From Basidiobolus meristosporus CBS 931.73 (taxonomy: Eukaryota > Basidiobolomycota > Basidiobolomycetes > Basidiobolales > Basidiobolaceae): DNA of 64,000 nt. Shown in pieces: positions 12,016 through 23,284 of the stretch. The stretch lies in contig MCFE01000138.1 in assembly GCA_002104905.1 (NCBI GenBank), forward strand, positions 62,001 to 126,000, read 5' to 3'. A program made the position numbers and the translations under genes. The first letter of the stretch is position 1, and the number at the start of each line of letters is the position of its first letter. The notes below the pieces were generated by a model. That model was not told the origin of the DNA, ran no database searches, and was given only the letters and a program-made list of their open reading frames with translations.

Positions 12016-12225
12016 AGACTTGTTCCATTGTGCCATTGATCATAGTGCCAAAAAGTGCTGTATATTTTGTTATTAATTTGATATTTAGGGTCATATGCAT
12101 GTCAATTTTGATGCTAAATTGGCACTATATGGCACCATCTGGCACTCTGTAGCATGATCAGGCACCGTCTGGCTTGCTATGGCACTATTGGGCACCATGA
12201 TCAGCTGGAATGATGTAACAAGTCC
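12016..12225. mobile_element. Short Harbinger-type MITE with 3-bp target duplication
   Basis: It begins AGACTTGTTCCATTGTGCCA and ends AACAAGTCC, matching the terminal inverted repeats of the large Harbinger copies. ACT flanks it on both sides (12013-12015 and 12226-12228), a 3-bp target duplication. The 210-bp interior is full of TGGCACT-like words also present in the large element's right arm. No coding capacity, so it must depend on a transposase supplied elsewhere. Confidence 0.75.
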
Positions 12226-12228
12226 ACT

Positions 12229-12839
12229 AGCCACACAGGATTGTAGAGCAAGATAACTCCATCTGGTATGCAGGCCTCAAAAATCATTTTATGAATTCCA
12301 GCAATCTCTAAGAGCTTGCAAGTAAGATAGATTCATTTCAGAAATCTTTGGATTTGCAAAAAGGCACATCAGAGTATGGTATGTATTATGAGTATAATAG
12401 TTTCAGTCCAGTACTCTAGACCATGTACTTTAACTACCTCATCATAGCCTCAATTGAGAAGAAGACTCTTAGGATAACCAAATCACCCAATGAGCTTAGT
12501 TTGAAATGTCAAAATTAAATAACATAGTAGCTTTGTGGGAATACAGATTTGTATACATAGTTTTACCCATATTCCTACTTTGAGGAAGTCTAAGTGCATT
12601 CAAGATTTACTAACATAGTTGCAAATGAAATATTAAAACTGGTAGATACCTCAATGGAAGCCAGCCTTAGCTTGATCAAGGATCAAGAGGACCTGGTGTT
12701 TTTGAAGAGGTCAGACTATCTTTATCCTTATTTGAATGGCAGTTGCATATTTGTAAGACTAGTAATATGCTCAAATACTTCATATTCAGTTGGAGTAGAC
12801 AGTCAACATAATCAATGTTAGGGATATAAACAAATTACC
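12229..12839. other. No recognised feature
   Basis: AT-rich sequence with one 75-codon ORF (12594-12821) lacking any recognisable motif or second copy. I see nothing else to annotate. Confidence 0.4.
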
Positions 12840-13425
12840 ACTGTTAAGCCAATTTTTAAATGCCTATAAAGAACAAGACCCCAGGTTAACAATAGTACCA
12901 CATATTAATAGATTTCAGGCTGACCAGAGTGAGGACTCTACCTAGACTCTAGGCTAACAAGTGCATTTTCTTGACCTTCACTACAGGTTAGCACAAGTAT
13001 TACCTCAATCTTGACTTCTGTTTACAGATTCTATTACCTCCACCTGGACTCCAAGCAAACAAGTGTATTACATCAGCCTGGAGTGCAGTTTATCCAATGT
13101 ATTACCATATCCTGGCATTCTGGCTGACAAGTGTATATTCTCAAGCAGAATTCCCACTAAACAAATTATTTTCTTCAACCTGAACTAGAAGTAAATAACC
13201 CTGCTCCAGAATTTGGTACAATCAATTAGGGATTCTATCACCTCCACCTGTACTCCAGGTCAAAGATTCTATTACATTCACCTGAACTCCAGGCTAACCA
13301 GAGGATAAGGTTAACCTGGACTGCATGTTAACAATAGTACAACTTTACCCAGGGTTGCAGGTATACAGGTGTACCACCTCAGCCTCAATTTTGGGTCAAC
13401 AAGATTTTCCCTTAAACCTGGAACC
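12840..13425 (-). repeat. Degenerate satellite, inverted orientation
   Basis: Words such as CCTGGACTCCA, GCTAACAAGTG and TATTACC recur every 30-45 bp. They are the reverse complement of the better-kept arrays to the right (AACCTGGAGTCCAGG...). The units are heavily diverged. Orientation therefore flips between this block and the array starting near 13816. Confidence 0.6.
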
Positions 13426-13430
13426 TTGCA

Positions 13431-13716
13431 AGCCTGTGAAGCTACATTCACAGTGCCATGGGTATTATGTACCAGATGCATATCTTCTGTCCTTCTGTGC
13501 TCTTACACATCATGCACAATGTTGATCCCAAAAAAAAGGTCAAAAAATGGATTTTCACCAGCACAGTGAATGAAACACAGGGGCTGCTTTACATGAAGAT
13601 GAAGAACTGTGTTTCACACTCTGCGGCCAAGTATAGGGCAACTTGGGCTCCCTGGCACACAGTGGCACTACTTGGCACTTGTGGCTCAATGTGGCACTTT
13701 CCAACAGAACAAGTCT
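13431..13716. mobile_element. Harbinger-related non-autonomous element (MITE-like), copy 2
   Basis: Closely matches 1656-1940 over its whole length and ends AACAGAACAAGTCT. It sits exactly at the point where the satellite changes orientation. It contains short ORFs on both strands but none conserved with copy 1, so it is non-coding. Confidence 0.6.
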
Positions 13717-13815
13717 AGTACTTACTCCAATATAACTTACTTGGCAAGGGTTTGACCACAATTTGGACACAATACTAGCCGCTATACTACCTTTGCTTTG
13801 ACCCAGAAGGCCAGG

Positions 13816-14302
13816 TATTAGTCATACACTTGTTGACTGGCAGTCCAGGTTTAGGTCATACATTTGTCAACCTGAAGTCCAGGTTTAGGTCATACATTTG
13901 TCAACCTGAAGTCCAGATTTAGGTCATACATTTGTCAACCTGAAGTCCAGATTCAGGTCATACACATGTGAGCCTGCAGTCCAGGTCTAGGTCCTACACT
14001 TGTTAACCTGGAGTCCAGGTGTAGGTCATACACTTGTCAAACTGGCATCCAGGTGTTAGTCATACACTTGTTGACTTGCAGTCCAGGCTTTGGTCATACA
14101 CTTGTCAACCTGAAGTCCAGGTTCAGGTCATACACTGGTGAGCCTGCAGTCCAGGTCTTGGTCCTACACTTGTTAACCTGGAGTCCAGGTGTTAGTCATA
14201 CACTTGTTGACTTGCAGTCCAGGCTTTGGTCATACACTTGTTAACCTAGAGTCCAGGTCTAGGTCATACACTTGTTAACCTGGAGTCCAGGTGTTAGTCA
14301 TA
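13816..14302 (+). repeat. 34-bp satellite array, left part
   Basis: Tandem units of about 34 bp, each with a palindromic core CCTGGAGTCCAGG (6-bp arms around one base) plus GTCATACACTTGTTAA-like spacer. Unit variants (GCAGTCCAGG, GAAGTCCAGG) are interspersed. The array stops abruptly at Harbinger copy 1 and resumes at 17703, so it was one array before insertion. Confidence 0.9.
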
Positions 14303-15045
14303 AGACTTGTTCCATTGTACTGTGCCAGGGCACATGGCGCAATCTGTGGTTGTAAAGAACAATTGGGCGCAATATTATAGCCACCAGAAGGCAGGATTGC
14401 TCTTGGACAATTTTGCACTATGCGGGACAATCTCGCACACTATGGCACAATCTGACACAATGAGGTTGGCACGGATGATTGCGCCCACTTGTAATGTTTG
14501 CATCACATGCGCAATTGGATACCGCTATAATGGCAGGTAAAATCTGGTATTTGGATATGTTTCTTTAATGTGAATGGAAATAAATGTGTATCACACTATA
14601 AACTACACTGATACTTACCATTTTGGTTACCCTCACTCCAATTGGACAGTATCTCAGTGGTTAATTGGTCCAAAAGTATCCTGAAGCTGGCAGCCCCCAA
14701 TTGGCTCATTGACTACTGAAAAAGCTACCTGATTTGCCATCAAATATCCCATTTTGCCCATTGAGCAAGTAAATCCCTGATCCTAGTGATTGGACAAGGT
14801 GTCATAGCTAGCACGCAAGCGATTGTGTAGGTGCAAAACAGATCCAATAGCTGCACTGGTATTACAGATGACGTATATATATGCAGGGTGTTTATTTATA
14901 GGGGTTCTGTCTCAAATGTGAGACAACCTTGATATTACTTATATCAAAAATTTGATGATCACTGATTTGCGATGGCTTGATTTGGATTGCAAAAAAAAAG
15001 GGTTGTTGGGATCATTACAAATGTAAGCAATTCAAAGCAATTGCA

Positions 15046-16276
15046 TCATCTTCTCCTGGGTTTTTTTCTCACAGGGATTACTACTGAAGCATTTGGTAGT
15101 GACTCACTTTGCACACCTATACTACTTCCTGGCTGACTATCATCTTGGCTACTTGTGTATTTGTAGGCAGTATTTTGCCTCCTAGTTGATGAGTGCAATG
15201 CTGCAGCTTGGTTGTGCTGAATTGCTCCAACTGAACCAACTGAATCGGCCTATAGTGCCACACGCTGATGCGTTCTTTTACTTACCAAGGGCTCTGGTGG
15301 TTGAGGCACTGCATGTTGGTCATCATCAGTCAGTTCACCAGAAGTAAGTCGCTGATGGTCAGGCAAAACGGCACGCACAGGCACACCTTGACGCGTTGAG
15401 ATGGCCCTTGGCTGAGTTTGATGTGATGCCGCATGTTGACGCGACTTGGTCCGCTCCAATGGACTTGTGTCTAATGAGCAGTTTGGCAAGTTCTTGTAGT
15501 TTTGCTCTGAAGCGCGTGCATTGACTTGACACAGGGCGTTCTGGTAAAGGGTGTTGGCGTGGTCTGGACTGACGTGCACCGGCGTGCTGTGGTTGTAAGA
15601 GATGGTAGGGAATCCAGCAAGGCGTGCTGGCGCAATCTGGACAATGTTGCTTGCGGTCTGTATTCTTTCTCCTGAAGCTCACCATTTGATTCCTCAAGGT
15701 ATTCACTTACCCTCTGTCTGATACTTTGGAGCTGCTGCCTGGATGACTCCTGTGTATATTGCTCTTGGAAGCCACTTAGCTCTACTAATATATCACATAG
15801 TACATTAGTCATTTGAGGCAAAAACTCATTCAAAATCTCTTTGGTTCCCAAAGTTGAGGCACAAACGGACGTGTCCGGCCTGTACTGTGCAAATTGCACG
15901 CAAAATTGTTCCCGCACGGCTTCTTTGTTAAATCCCCTCACTCTCAGCTCATTCTTGATTTCAATACTTGTCTTGTTATATATCTTTTTACATACATAGG
16001 CTGGTATCTTGATGTAGAACTCATGCCACAGCTTTCTACTCAAATTCTTCCATCTTTGTCAACTTTTGAGGTATCTAGTTCTGCTAGATTAATCAGTAGT
16101 GCCCAAATATCTGTATGAAGGCTCATCATAGACACTTGGGCCATACTAAAATCATTTGGCAAGAACTCAAACGGATCCAACATTGACTTCTCCGGTCCGG
16201 ACCACGCCTGTGAGCTGGGGGATGGGTTTTGTCTGGGTTGTACTAAAGATGAGTTGAGGCTTGGTATGGGGACCAT
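15046..16276 (-). pseudogene. Harbinger partner ORF (DNA-binding-like), copy 1, broken
   Basis: The ATG at 16276 (MVPIPSLNSSLVQP) is favoured because it is preserved at the same position in copy 2. PIF/Harbinger elements typically encode a second protein with a Myb/SANT-like fold that helps the transposase; the conserved block RKLWHEFYIK...CKKIYNKTSIEIKNELRVRGF could be that domain, but I infer this from context. The middle is helical and Q/E-rich, and the C-terminus ends in the basic string PVRKKPRRR, a plausible nuclear signal. Lesions: a 1-bp deletion near 16060, another near 15470, and a TAG at about 15250. The protein would be roughly 400 residues if unbroken. Confidence 0.65.
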
Positions 16277-16635
16277 AGCAACAGATTTGGATACCTATAC
16301 GGCAGTATATTGGCATCAACCTGGTCTTATATGAAGTATATATGAAAACTAATGTGATTGTTGAATTCTCCATATATTATGCATGATGCATCTTGGATCA
16401 CGTTGACACGGATCAGATCACATCAATTGCAGATTTCTGATTTGATTATAGACCTATGATAAAAGCATCAATAAAAGTACCAAGGCATTGTTTGCGGATG
16501 ATTTTTGCAACATAATGATGGGATACATGGCAATTGATGGAGATTTAACCATAATGTATTAAAAATCAGATAAATAACACAGATCATGCCAAATCAATTC
16601 TAACCACCTCCATACAATCATCCATCAATTTTAAT

Positions 16636-17520
16636 ATGACTTACTCATCTGAATGGTCTTTTCTCATCAATCCCATCACTACCACTGGATTTCCTTTTGA
16701 CACACTGGAGGAGATCTATTCCAAGTACTGTGGACCATCAACCCCAATCTACTCAAGGAGATCCCTTGTTAAGCTTCCCTGCTATTACAAGAACTATTGC
16801 CCTACAAGGTTTCATCCCACCGTCCATGGCAACAAAAGTCCTAGAAGCTTTCATTCCCAGCTGACAGCAATGGAGAACCACCTTGCAGAGGGTATGAATG
16901 ACTTGGAGCAAGCTTGGAATACTAGGTTCAGTAGCTCCAATAGACTTCCATATCCCAGGGTGTTCAGCAACAGGTTCCATATCAGGAGTATTTTGGATAC
17001 CTTCCCAGTGAGGATTGGCAGACCTTCTAGAGGGTAGAGGCACTTTTATTCTGGCAAGTACAAGGCACACTGTGTGAAGTTTCAAGCACTGTCTGACATT
17101 GAGGGTAACATCATCTGGTTTAGTGGGCCATTTGCTGGAAGTAGGCATGACAAAGCACTCTGGGTAGAGAATCATCCTGAATTCAGTAGAGGGGAGAAAT
17201 GTATGGCAGACTTAGCCTATATAGGAGAGGATTGTCAGAGATTAGGATGTATTACAGCTTATAGGAAGCCAAGGAATGGTGTGCTTAGCAGGAAGCAGAA
17301 GCTCTACAATGAGATATTTAATCATTTCAGAGTAAGGGTAGAGCACACATTTGGATATCTGAAGAGATTCAGCATATTGGCAGGTAAATACAGAGGAAAG
17401 TCATATATAGGAGAAAACAGCAGAATAGGTAAAATAATTAAAATACTCATTAATGCACAGTTTGTTCATACAAGAAGACATCCACTGAGAGAAATGTGTC
17501 TGGAGCATTATGAAGAGTAA
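16636..17520 (+). pseudogene. Harbinger DDE transposase, copy 1, one nonsense codon
   Basis: Nearly identical to the intact 294-codon copy at 24739-25623, but codon 134 is TAG (17035-17037) where copy 2 has CAG. The rest of the frame is open: the first half contains ILDTFPVRIGRPS, and the second half FSGPFAGSRHDKALW and FRVRVEHTFGYLKRF, the signature of the DDE_4 (Harbinger) superfamily. A single substitution therefore appears to have silenced this copy. It is divergent from the partner ORF. Confidence 0.9.
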
Positions 17521-17702
17521 ATAAAGCAAGGAAAGCACTATTCTGAGCAACATAAGTAAGATTGAGTAAAATTACCAGTAACTGTATCATACCACTGGCA
17601 TCATGGTAGAAATTATAGTGCCAGATAATGCTGTAGAGTGCCAGATTGATCCGGCACCATAAACAGGCTGGCACTAAGTGGCACTATCCAACAGAACAAG
17701 TC

Positions 17703-18809
17703 TACAAACTTGTTGACCTGTAGTCCAGGTGTTATTCATACACTTGTTGACCTGGAGTCCAGGTGTTAGGCATACACTTGTCAGCCTGAAGTCCAGGTTC
17801 AGGTCATACACTTGTGAGCCTGCAGTCCAGGTCTAGGTCATACACTTGTTAACCTAGAGTCCAGGTGTAGTTCATACACTTGTTGACCTGGAGTCCAGGT
17901 GTTAGTCATACACTTGTTAACCTGGAGTCCAGGTATTAGTCATACACTTGTTAACCTGGAGTCCAGGTGTTATTCATACACTTGTTGACCTGGAGTCCAG
18001 GTGTTAGTCATATACTTGTTGACCTGGAGTCCAGGTGTTAGTCATACACTTGTTGACCTGGAGTCCAGGTGTTATTCATACACTTGTTGACCTGGAGTCC
18101 AGGTGTTAGTCATACACTTGTTGACTTGCAGTCCAGGCTTTGGTCATACACTTGTTAACCTGAAGTCCAGGTTCAGGTCATACGCTTGTGAGCCTGCAGT
18201 CCAGGTGTAGGTCATACACTTGTTGACCTGCAGTCAAGGTTTAGGTCATACACTTGTTCACCTGGAGTCCAGGTGTAGGTTATACACATGTTATCCTGGA
18301 GTCCAGGTGTAGGTCATAAACTTGTCAACCTGGAGTCTAGGTTTTGGTTATATAGTTGTTAACCTGTAGTCCATGCTCAGGTCATACACTTGTGAGCCTG
18401 CAGTCCAGGTGTAGGTCATACACCTGTAGATCTGGAGTCCAGGTGTAAGTTATACGCATGTTATCCTGGAGCTGAGGTGTAGGTCATACACTTTTTGGCC
18501 TGGAGTTGAGGTGTAGGTCATACACTTGTTGGCCTGGAGTCCAGGTTTTGGTTATACAGTTGTAAGCCTGGAGTCCAGGTTCAGGTAATATACTTGCTAA
18601 CCTGGAGTCTGGGTTTAGGTAATACACTTGCTAACCTATGCACAAGTTATCCTGGAGTTGAGGTGTTGGTCATACAGTTGTTAACCTGGAGTCCAGGTTC
18701 AGGTCATACACTTGTGAGCCTGGAGTGTTATATTACATTGTACACTTATTAATTTGGAGTCCAGGGTTGGGTAAAATACTTGTTATTGTGGTATTTAGGT
18801 TGATGCAAA
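17703..18809 (+). repeat. 34-bp satellite array, right part
   Basis: The best-kept part of the satellite: about 30 units, many differing by only one or two bases, each with the CCTGGAGTCCAGG core and a GTCATACACTTGTTGA-like spacer. Similarity falls off after about 18450, where units with GTTATCC and TTGGCC variants appear. Confidence 0.92.
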
Positions 18810-18814
18810 CCACA

Positions 18815-19897
18815 TGTTTTCCCGGTGTAGTGGGGTTACAGTGACACCCACTGACAGATGTGATAATTCCTATATTTTCTACTTCTCTATTTCTCTACCA
18901 CCCTTATTTTAGTTTGATCCCATTTGTCTAACTTGATCAGTACTATCCCATAAGCCAGCCAACTATCACAGCTGCTTACCTTATTGCATAGGTTAACCCC
19001 CACTTTATGTAAGATTACTAGCTATAAGTGCTTCTATATTAGGCAAGTACCCACACCAGTACCCATAACACATGATCAATCCGTGTTACCATCCCTACTA
19101 CTTTCATACCATATATGGTATCCCTATGTTACACAGGTTTCATAATACTGATTCCTGATTGGTTTGATGTGCTGTGCCTCTTGGAACCTTCCAGCACATA
19201 CTTGAAACATTCTAAGCTCATTCTGATGTCATTAAGATTTCTATTGATATCCAGAACCTTCTGGAACACCATGATTAGTAATCACTTAGACAGTGAGAAA
19301 AGTATATAAGGGAGGCTATCCCTCAACAATAGATCATCATCCCTTTTATCAATATACCAACTTGTTGATTAGTGTGATCACTGCTACCTGCTGCTACCTG
19401 AATTTCCAACCCCAGACCACAGAACACTTCCAGGAAGCCGCGCTGACAGCCAACTGACCTTGGAGGCACTACTTGTGAGGAATACTCATATTAGGTATCT
19501 TTTATTATATTTGATTTTTTTCCTAAGTTTGTTCTTGTACAGGCAAAGACACTTTTCTGTCTTTGTAACTATTGACCACAGCTGCATTCTTATCAAGTCC
19601 CTGCTGGTGGAGTTTACAGTTGTTTTGACTTTGGAAGCCTTAATACATTGTCATGTCAAAGGACACTGAACCCAGCACATACTTTTGTTAAGACACCAAC
19701 TAAGTTGGGGATTGTAGCTCAATAGTTTTTCCTTGACAAGCTTTGTGGCTTTATTCCCCATGACATTAGATTAGAGACGGAACCCAAGTATTCCTAGCAA
19801 GCTTTTGCCAGAGGTTATTGCTCCCAGTGAATACCCCACACACAAAACACTTGAGAAGTGTTGGGTGTATTTCTCCCCTTGGACATATACACCACCA
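18815..19897 (+). mobile_element. Solo LTR, 1083 bp, with 5-bp target duplication
   Basis: The segment starts TGTTTTCCCGG and ends ACACCACCA, giving TG...CA ends, and CCACA flanks it on both sides (18810-18814 and 19898-19902). The satellite resumes directly after it, so it is an insertion. A TATA-like AGTATATAAGGG near 19303-19314 fits an LTR promoter. No pol or primer site is present, so the internal region was probably lost by LTR-LTR recombination. I cannot name the family; no second copy is in the window. Confidence 0.65.
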
Positions 19898-19902
19898 CCA
19901 CA

Positions 19903-22900
19903 CTGGTATTCAGGTTGATGCAAAACACTTGTTAGCCTGGATATCAGGTTGAGGCAAAAAATGTGTCAACCTAGATTTCAGGTTGAGGCAAAATATATGT
20001 CAGCCTAGATCTAAGGTGGAGGTAGTACACTTGTTAACCTGGAGTACAGGCCTAACTAATACACTAGCTTACGTGAAGCCCAAGCTTTAGAGATACACTT
20101 GCAGACCTGCAGCTCATGCTTGGGCTATACATTAGTTAATCTGGGGCTCATATTTTGGTGTTTACCATGTTAGCCTGGAACCCAGGTTTTGGTGATACAC
20201 TTGGTAATCTGGAGTCCAGGTGCAGGTCAAACACTTGTTGACCTGGAGTCCAGGTCTAGGTCATACACTTGTTGACCTGAAGTCCAGGTGTTGGTCATAC
20301 ATTTGGTAACCTGGAGTCCAGGTTTAGGTAATATACTTGCTAACCTGGACTCTGGGTTTAGGTAATACACTTGCTAACCTGGAGTCCAGGTTTATTTAAT
20401 AAAGACTTGTTGTCATGCTGTCCTGGATTTGGTGATAGACTCAAACTCCTTAGCCTGCAGTGCAGATCAAGTTGATAGACTTGCACTTGTTAACCTGGAG
20501 TTCCAAGTGAGATGATTAGGTTGGACTTGTTGACCTGCAGTCTAGGTTTAGGTATTTTAATTGGACTGTTGTGGCCATGCAGTCCTGGTTTAGGTGATAA
20601 GCTCAGACCTGTCAATCTGGAGCTCAGGTTGAGGTAATAGACTTAAGTGTGTCAATCTGGAGTCTGGGTGGAGGTGATAAACTTTGTCTTATTAATCTGC
20701 AGCCCAGGTTTAGGTGATTGACTGGGGCTTGCTGACCAGCAGCCAGACTTAGTTGATAGGCTTGGAACTGTAAGTCTGGAGTCCAGGTTGAGGTGATAGA
20801 CTTAAACTTGTCAACCTGGAGTCTGCATGGAGGAGATAAACTTTGGCTTGTTAACCTGGAGTCCAGGTCTAGGTAATTGACTTGTGCCTGTTGACCTACA
20901 GTGCAGCTTTAGGTAGTTGACTTGTACTGTTATTGTCCTGCAGTCCAGGCTTAGGTGATGGACTCAAGCCTGTTAGCCTGCAGTGCAGGTAGAGTTGATA
21001 GACTTTGACAGGCTAACCTGGAGTCCAGGCTGAGGTGATTTACTTGTACTTATTGACCTGCAGTCTAGGTTTATGTAATAGGCTTGGGCTGTTAATATTG
21101 TGCAATTCAAGTTGTGGTAAAAAACTTTGACTTGTTGACCCATAGTCCAGGTTGAGGTAATAAGGCTCAAACATGTCAACCTGGAGTCCAGGTGCAGGTG
21201 ATAAACTTTGGCTTGTTGGCCTGGTGTCCAGGTTTAGGTCATTGACTGGGACTTGTTGACCTGCAGTCCAGGTTTTGGTGATAGACTCAAACTCTTAGCC
21301 TGCAGTGCAGGTTGAGTTGATAGACTTACACATGCTAGCCTGGAGTCCAGGGTGAGGTGATTAACTTGGACTTTTTGACCTGTAGTCCAGGCTTAGGTAA
21401 TAGACATAGATTTGTTGAGCTGCAGTCCTGGTTTAGGTGATAGACTCAGATGGTTAACCTGGAGTCCAGGCTTGGTAATAGACTCAGATTTGTTATACTA
21501 GAGTGCAGGTGTGGTGATAGACTTAGACTTAGTGACCCATAGTAAAGAATTAGTTAATAGACTTGGGCTCTTTGACCGGCAGTCCAGGTTTAAGCATCAG
21601 ATATGGTACTGAATTCAAGAGAAATATGTAATAAAACTCTTCCATGGTTTGACTGAACCAAAGGGACAATTAAGTGCAGAATCTTTGAATTGTCAGAGAG
21701 TGGTGGAAGTATTAGCAGAAAGATTCTGGTCTAATATTGGTCTTGGATATAACTGGGTTGGCTGTAAAGGCAATGAAGTTGGTTTACTAGGCAGGCTAGG
21801 TTTAGTGTTCTTGGGAGTGCTGGATATGCTAGGCTGGGATAGAAATTAGAATAGGATTATTGAATTCTTATTTTTCCTGAGACACAATCTAAAGTTCTGT
21901 TGAGAGGCACACTAAACCAGAAGGTTCTGTAAACTTTATTTATACTTTTCTGATCAAGTTGAATTAGTAAGCACCAAGAGACTGGACTAATTGGAATTTG
22001 TTTGGACACTGATAGGCACAAAAGATACAGGAAAATTGCATCATTGGCATCTGATATCTTGGCAATTGCTAAGTAGTTGATAGAGCTCAGGTTTGCAAAG
22101 GCTTAGTTGATCAGCAGAGGATGTAATAACCACATGGAACTGGATCAGGTGTGACAGCTAAAAGTGGGTTCTGAGAAGTGATAAGATAAACCAAAACAGG
22201 GATTAGTTATGTTTGGGTTAGAGAAAATCTGTTAGATACTAGATTTTCTGATAGAGTAAAATTGGCTAAGTTTTAAATGTCAATGCACATCATATAAACT
22301 TCTCAACCTGGAGTCCAAGCTTATGTGATAGATTTAGATGTGCTAACCTGGAGCTCAGGTCAAGGTATTAAACTTAGACTTGTTAGCACAGAGTCCTGAT
22401 TTAAGTAATAGACTAGACTTGTTGACCTGCAGTCAATGTTGAGGCATCAAACTTAGACTTGTCAATATGGAGCTTAGACCTAAATAGTAGCCTTAGACTT
22501 GTTATGCTGGAGTCCAGGTTTAAGTGATAGGCTTAGACATGTTTGCCTGGAGTCCAGCTTGAAGAAGGACACTTTTTTGCCTGGTGGACAGGTGGAGGTA
22601 TTGTATATACTCTTGTTAACCAGGGGCTTAGGTACAAGTTTAACTCTTGTGGACCTGGAGCCCAAATTGTGTAATACTTTTGTTAACATTGGGTCCAAGT
22701 GTAGCTAATACCCCTGTAAGCCTGGGGCCCTGGTCATGGCATTTTACTTGCTGACAGAATTATGCCATGGTAAAACTCTGGAAACCTGGGGCTCACATTT
22801 TGGAAATACACATATAGACTGGTGGTCCATGCAGTAACAGAACTTTTTTAAATCTGGTATTCAGGCTGAAGCAGTCTGCATGTTAAACTGTGGTCAATGC

Positions 22901-23280
22901 TGTGGCTATAGTCTTGTTAACTTGGAGTCCAGGCTAGGGTAATATAAATGTTAACTTTTGGTCTGCTCCTGTTCACTGGGAATTATGGTTGAAGTAGTAT
23001 TTTAGCTCTACTTAGGCCCTAGTGTTTCCAGTATTCTGTGTAACCTAGAAACAGGTTTAATTGTTACTCCTGTTAGCCTAAGGCCCAGGTTGAGGTAATA
23101 CTCTTGTAATGTTGCTGTCAAGGCAGAGATAACACTCTTATCAACCTGGGGTCCAGTTTGGGGGAGTGTAGTAATACTCCTGTAAGCTTAGAGCACAGGT
23201 TGAGGTAACATACCAGCCAATCTGAAGTCACTGTTGACTTATTGCTCATGTTAATTCAGAGTCCTGGTTTAGACAGTATT
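19903..23280 (+). repeat. Degenerate satellite with longer, variable units
   Basis: Units of about 34-42 bp keep a CCTG(G/C)AGTCCAGG-like core but have diverged spacers (GGTGATAGACTTAGACTTGTT types). Identity decays steadily towards 23280. The copia-type LTR at 21604-22292 is inserted inside it. Confidence 0.8.
21604..22292 (+). mobile_element. Solo LTR of the copia-type family, copy in satellite
   Basis: Aligns over its length with the LTRs at 50233-50927 and 51861-52556, ending GCACATCA instead of GCACAACA. Satellite units flank it on both sides. Its target duplication is no longer readable and the start (TGGTACTG) is diverged. Confidence 0.75.
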
Positions 23281-23284
23281 CTTA

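Larger units (their letters stand above)
14303..17702. mobile_element. PIF/Harbinger DNA transposon, copy 1 (inactivated)
   Basis: Terminal inverted repeats AGACTTGTTCCATTG (left) and AACAGAACAAGTCT (right) bound a 3.4-kb element inserted in the 34-bp satellite. The flanking trinucleotides ATA and ACA may be a mutated 3-bp target duplication. Inside are two divergent genes separated by 359 bp: a DDE transposase rightwards and a partner protein leftwards. Copy 2 at 24556-27971 has the same layout and the same 359-bp spacer. Copy 1 has TG or CA at many sites where copy 2 keeps CG. Confidence 0.88.

Noticed and set aside
12594-12821. 75-codon ORF considered as a retroelement piece
   Set aside because: No recognisable motif and no second copy in the window.
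16753-17175. 140-codon ORF opposite the Harbinger transposase, also present at 25084-25506
   Set aside because: It is conserved only because it is antisense to the conserved transposase; no motif of its own and it overlaps the catalytic region exactly.
13816-18809. Regularly spaced palindromic repeats that look like a CRISPR array
   Set aside because: The units are contiguous, with no unique spacers, no cas genes, and a fungal context; they are a satellite.
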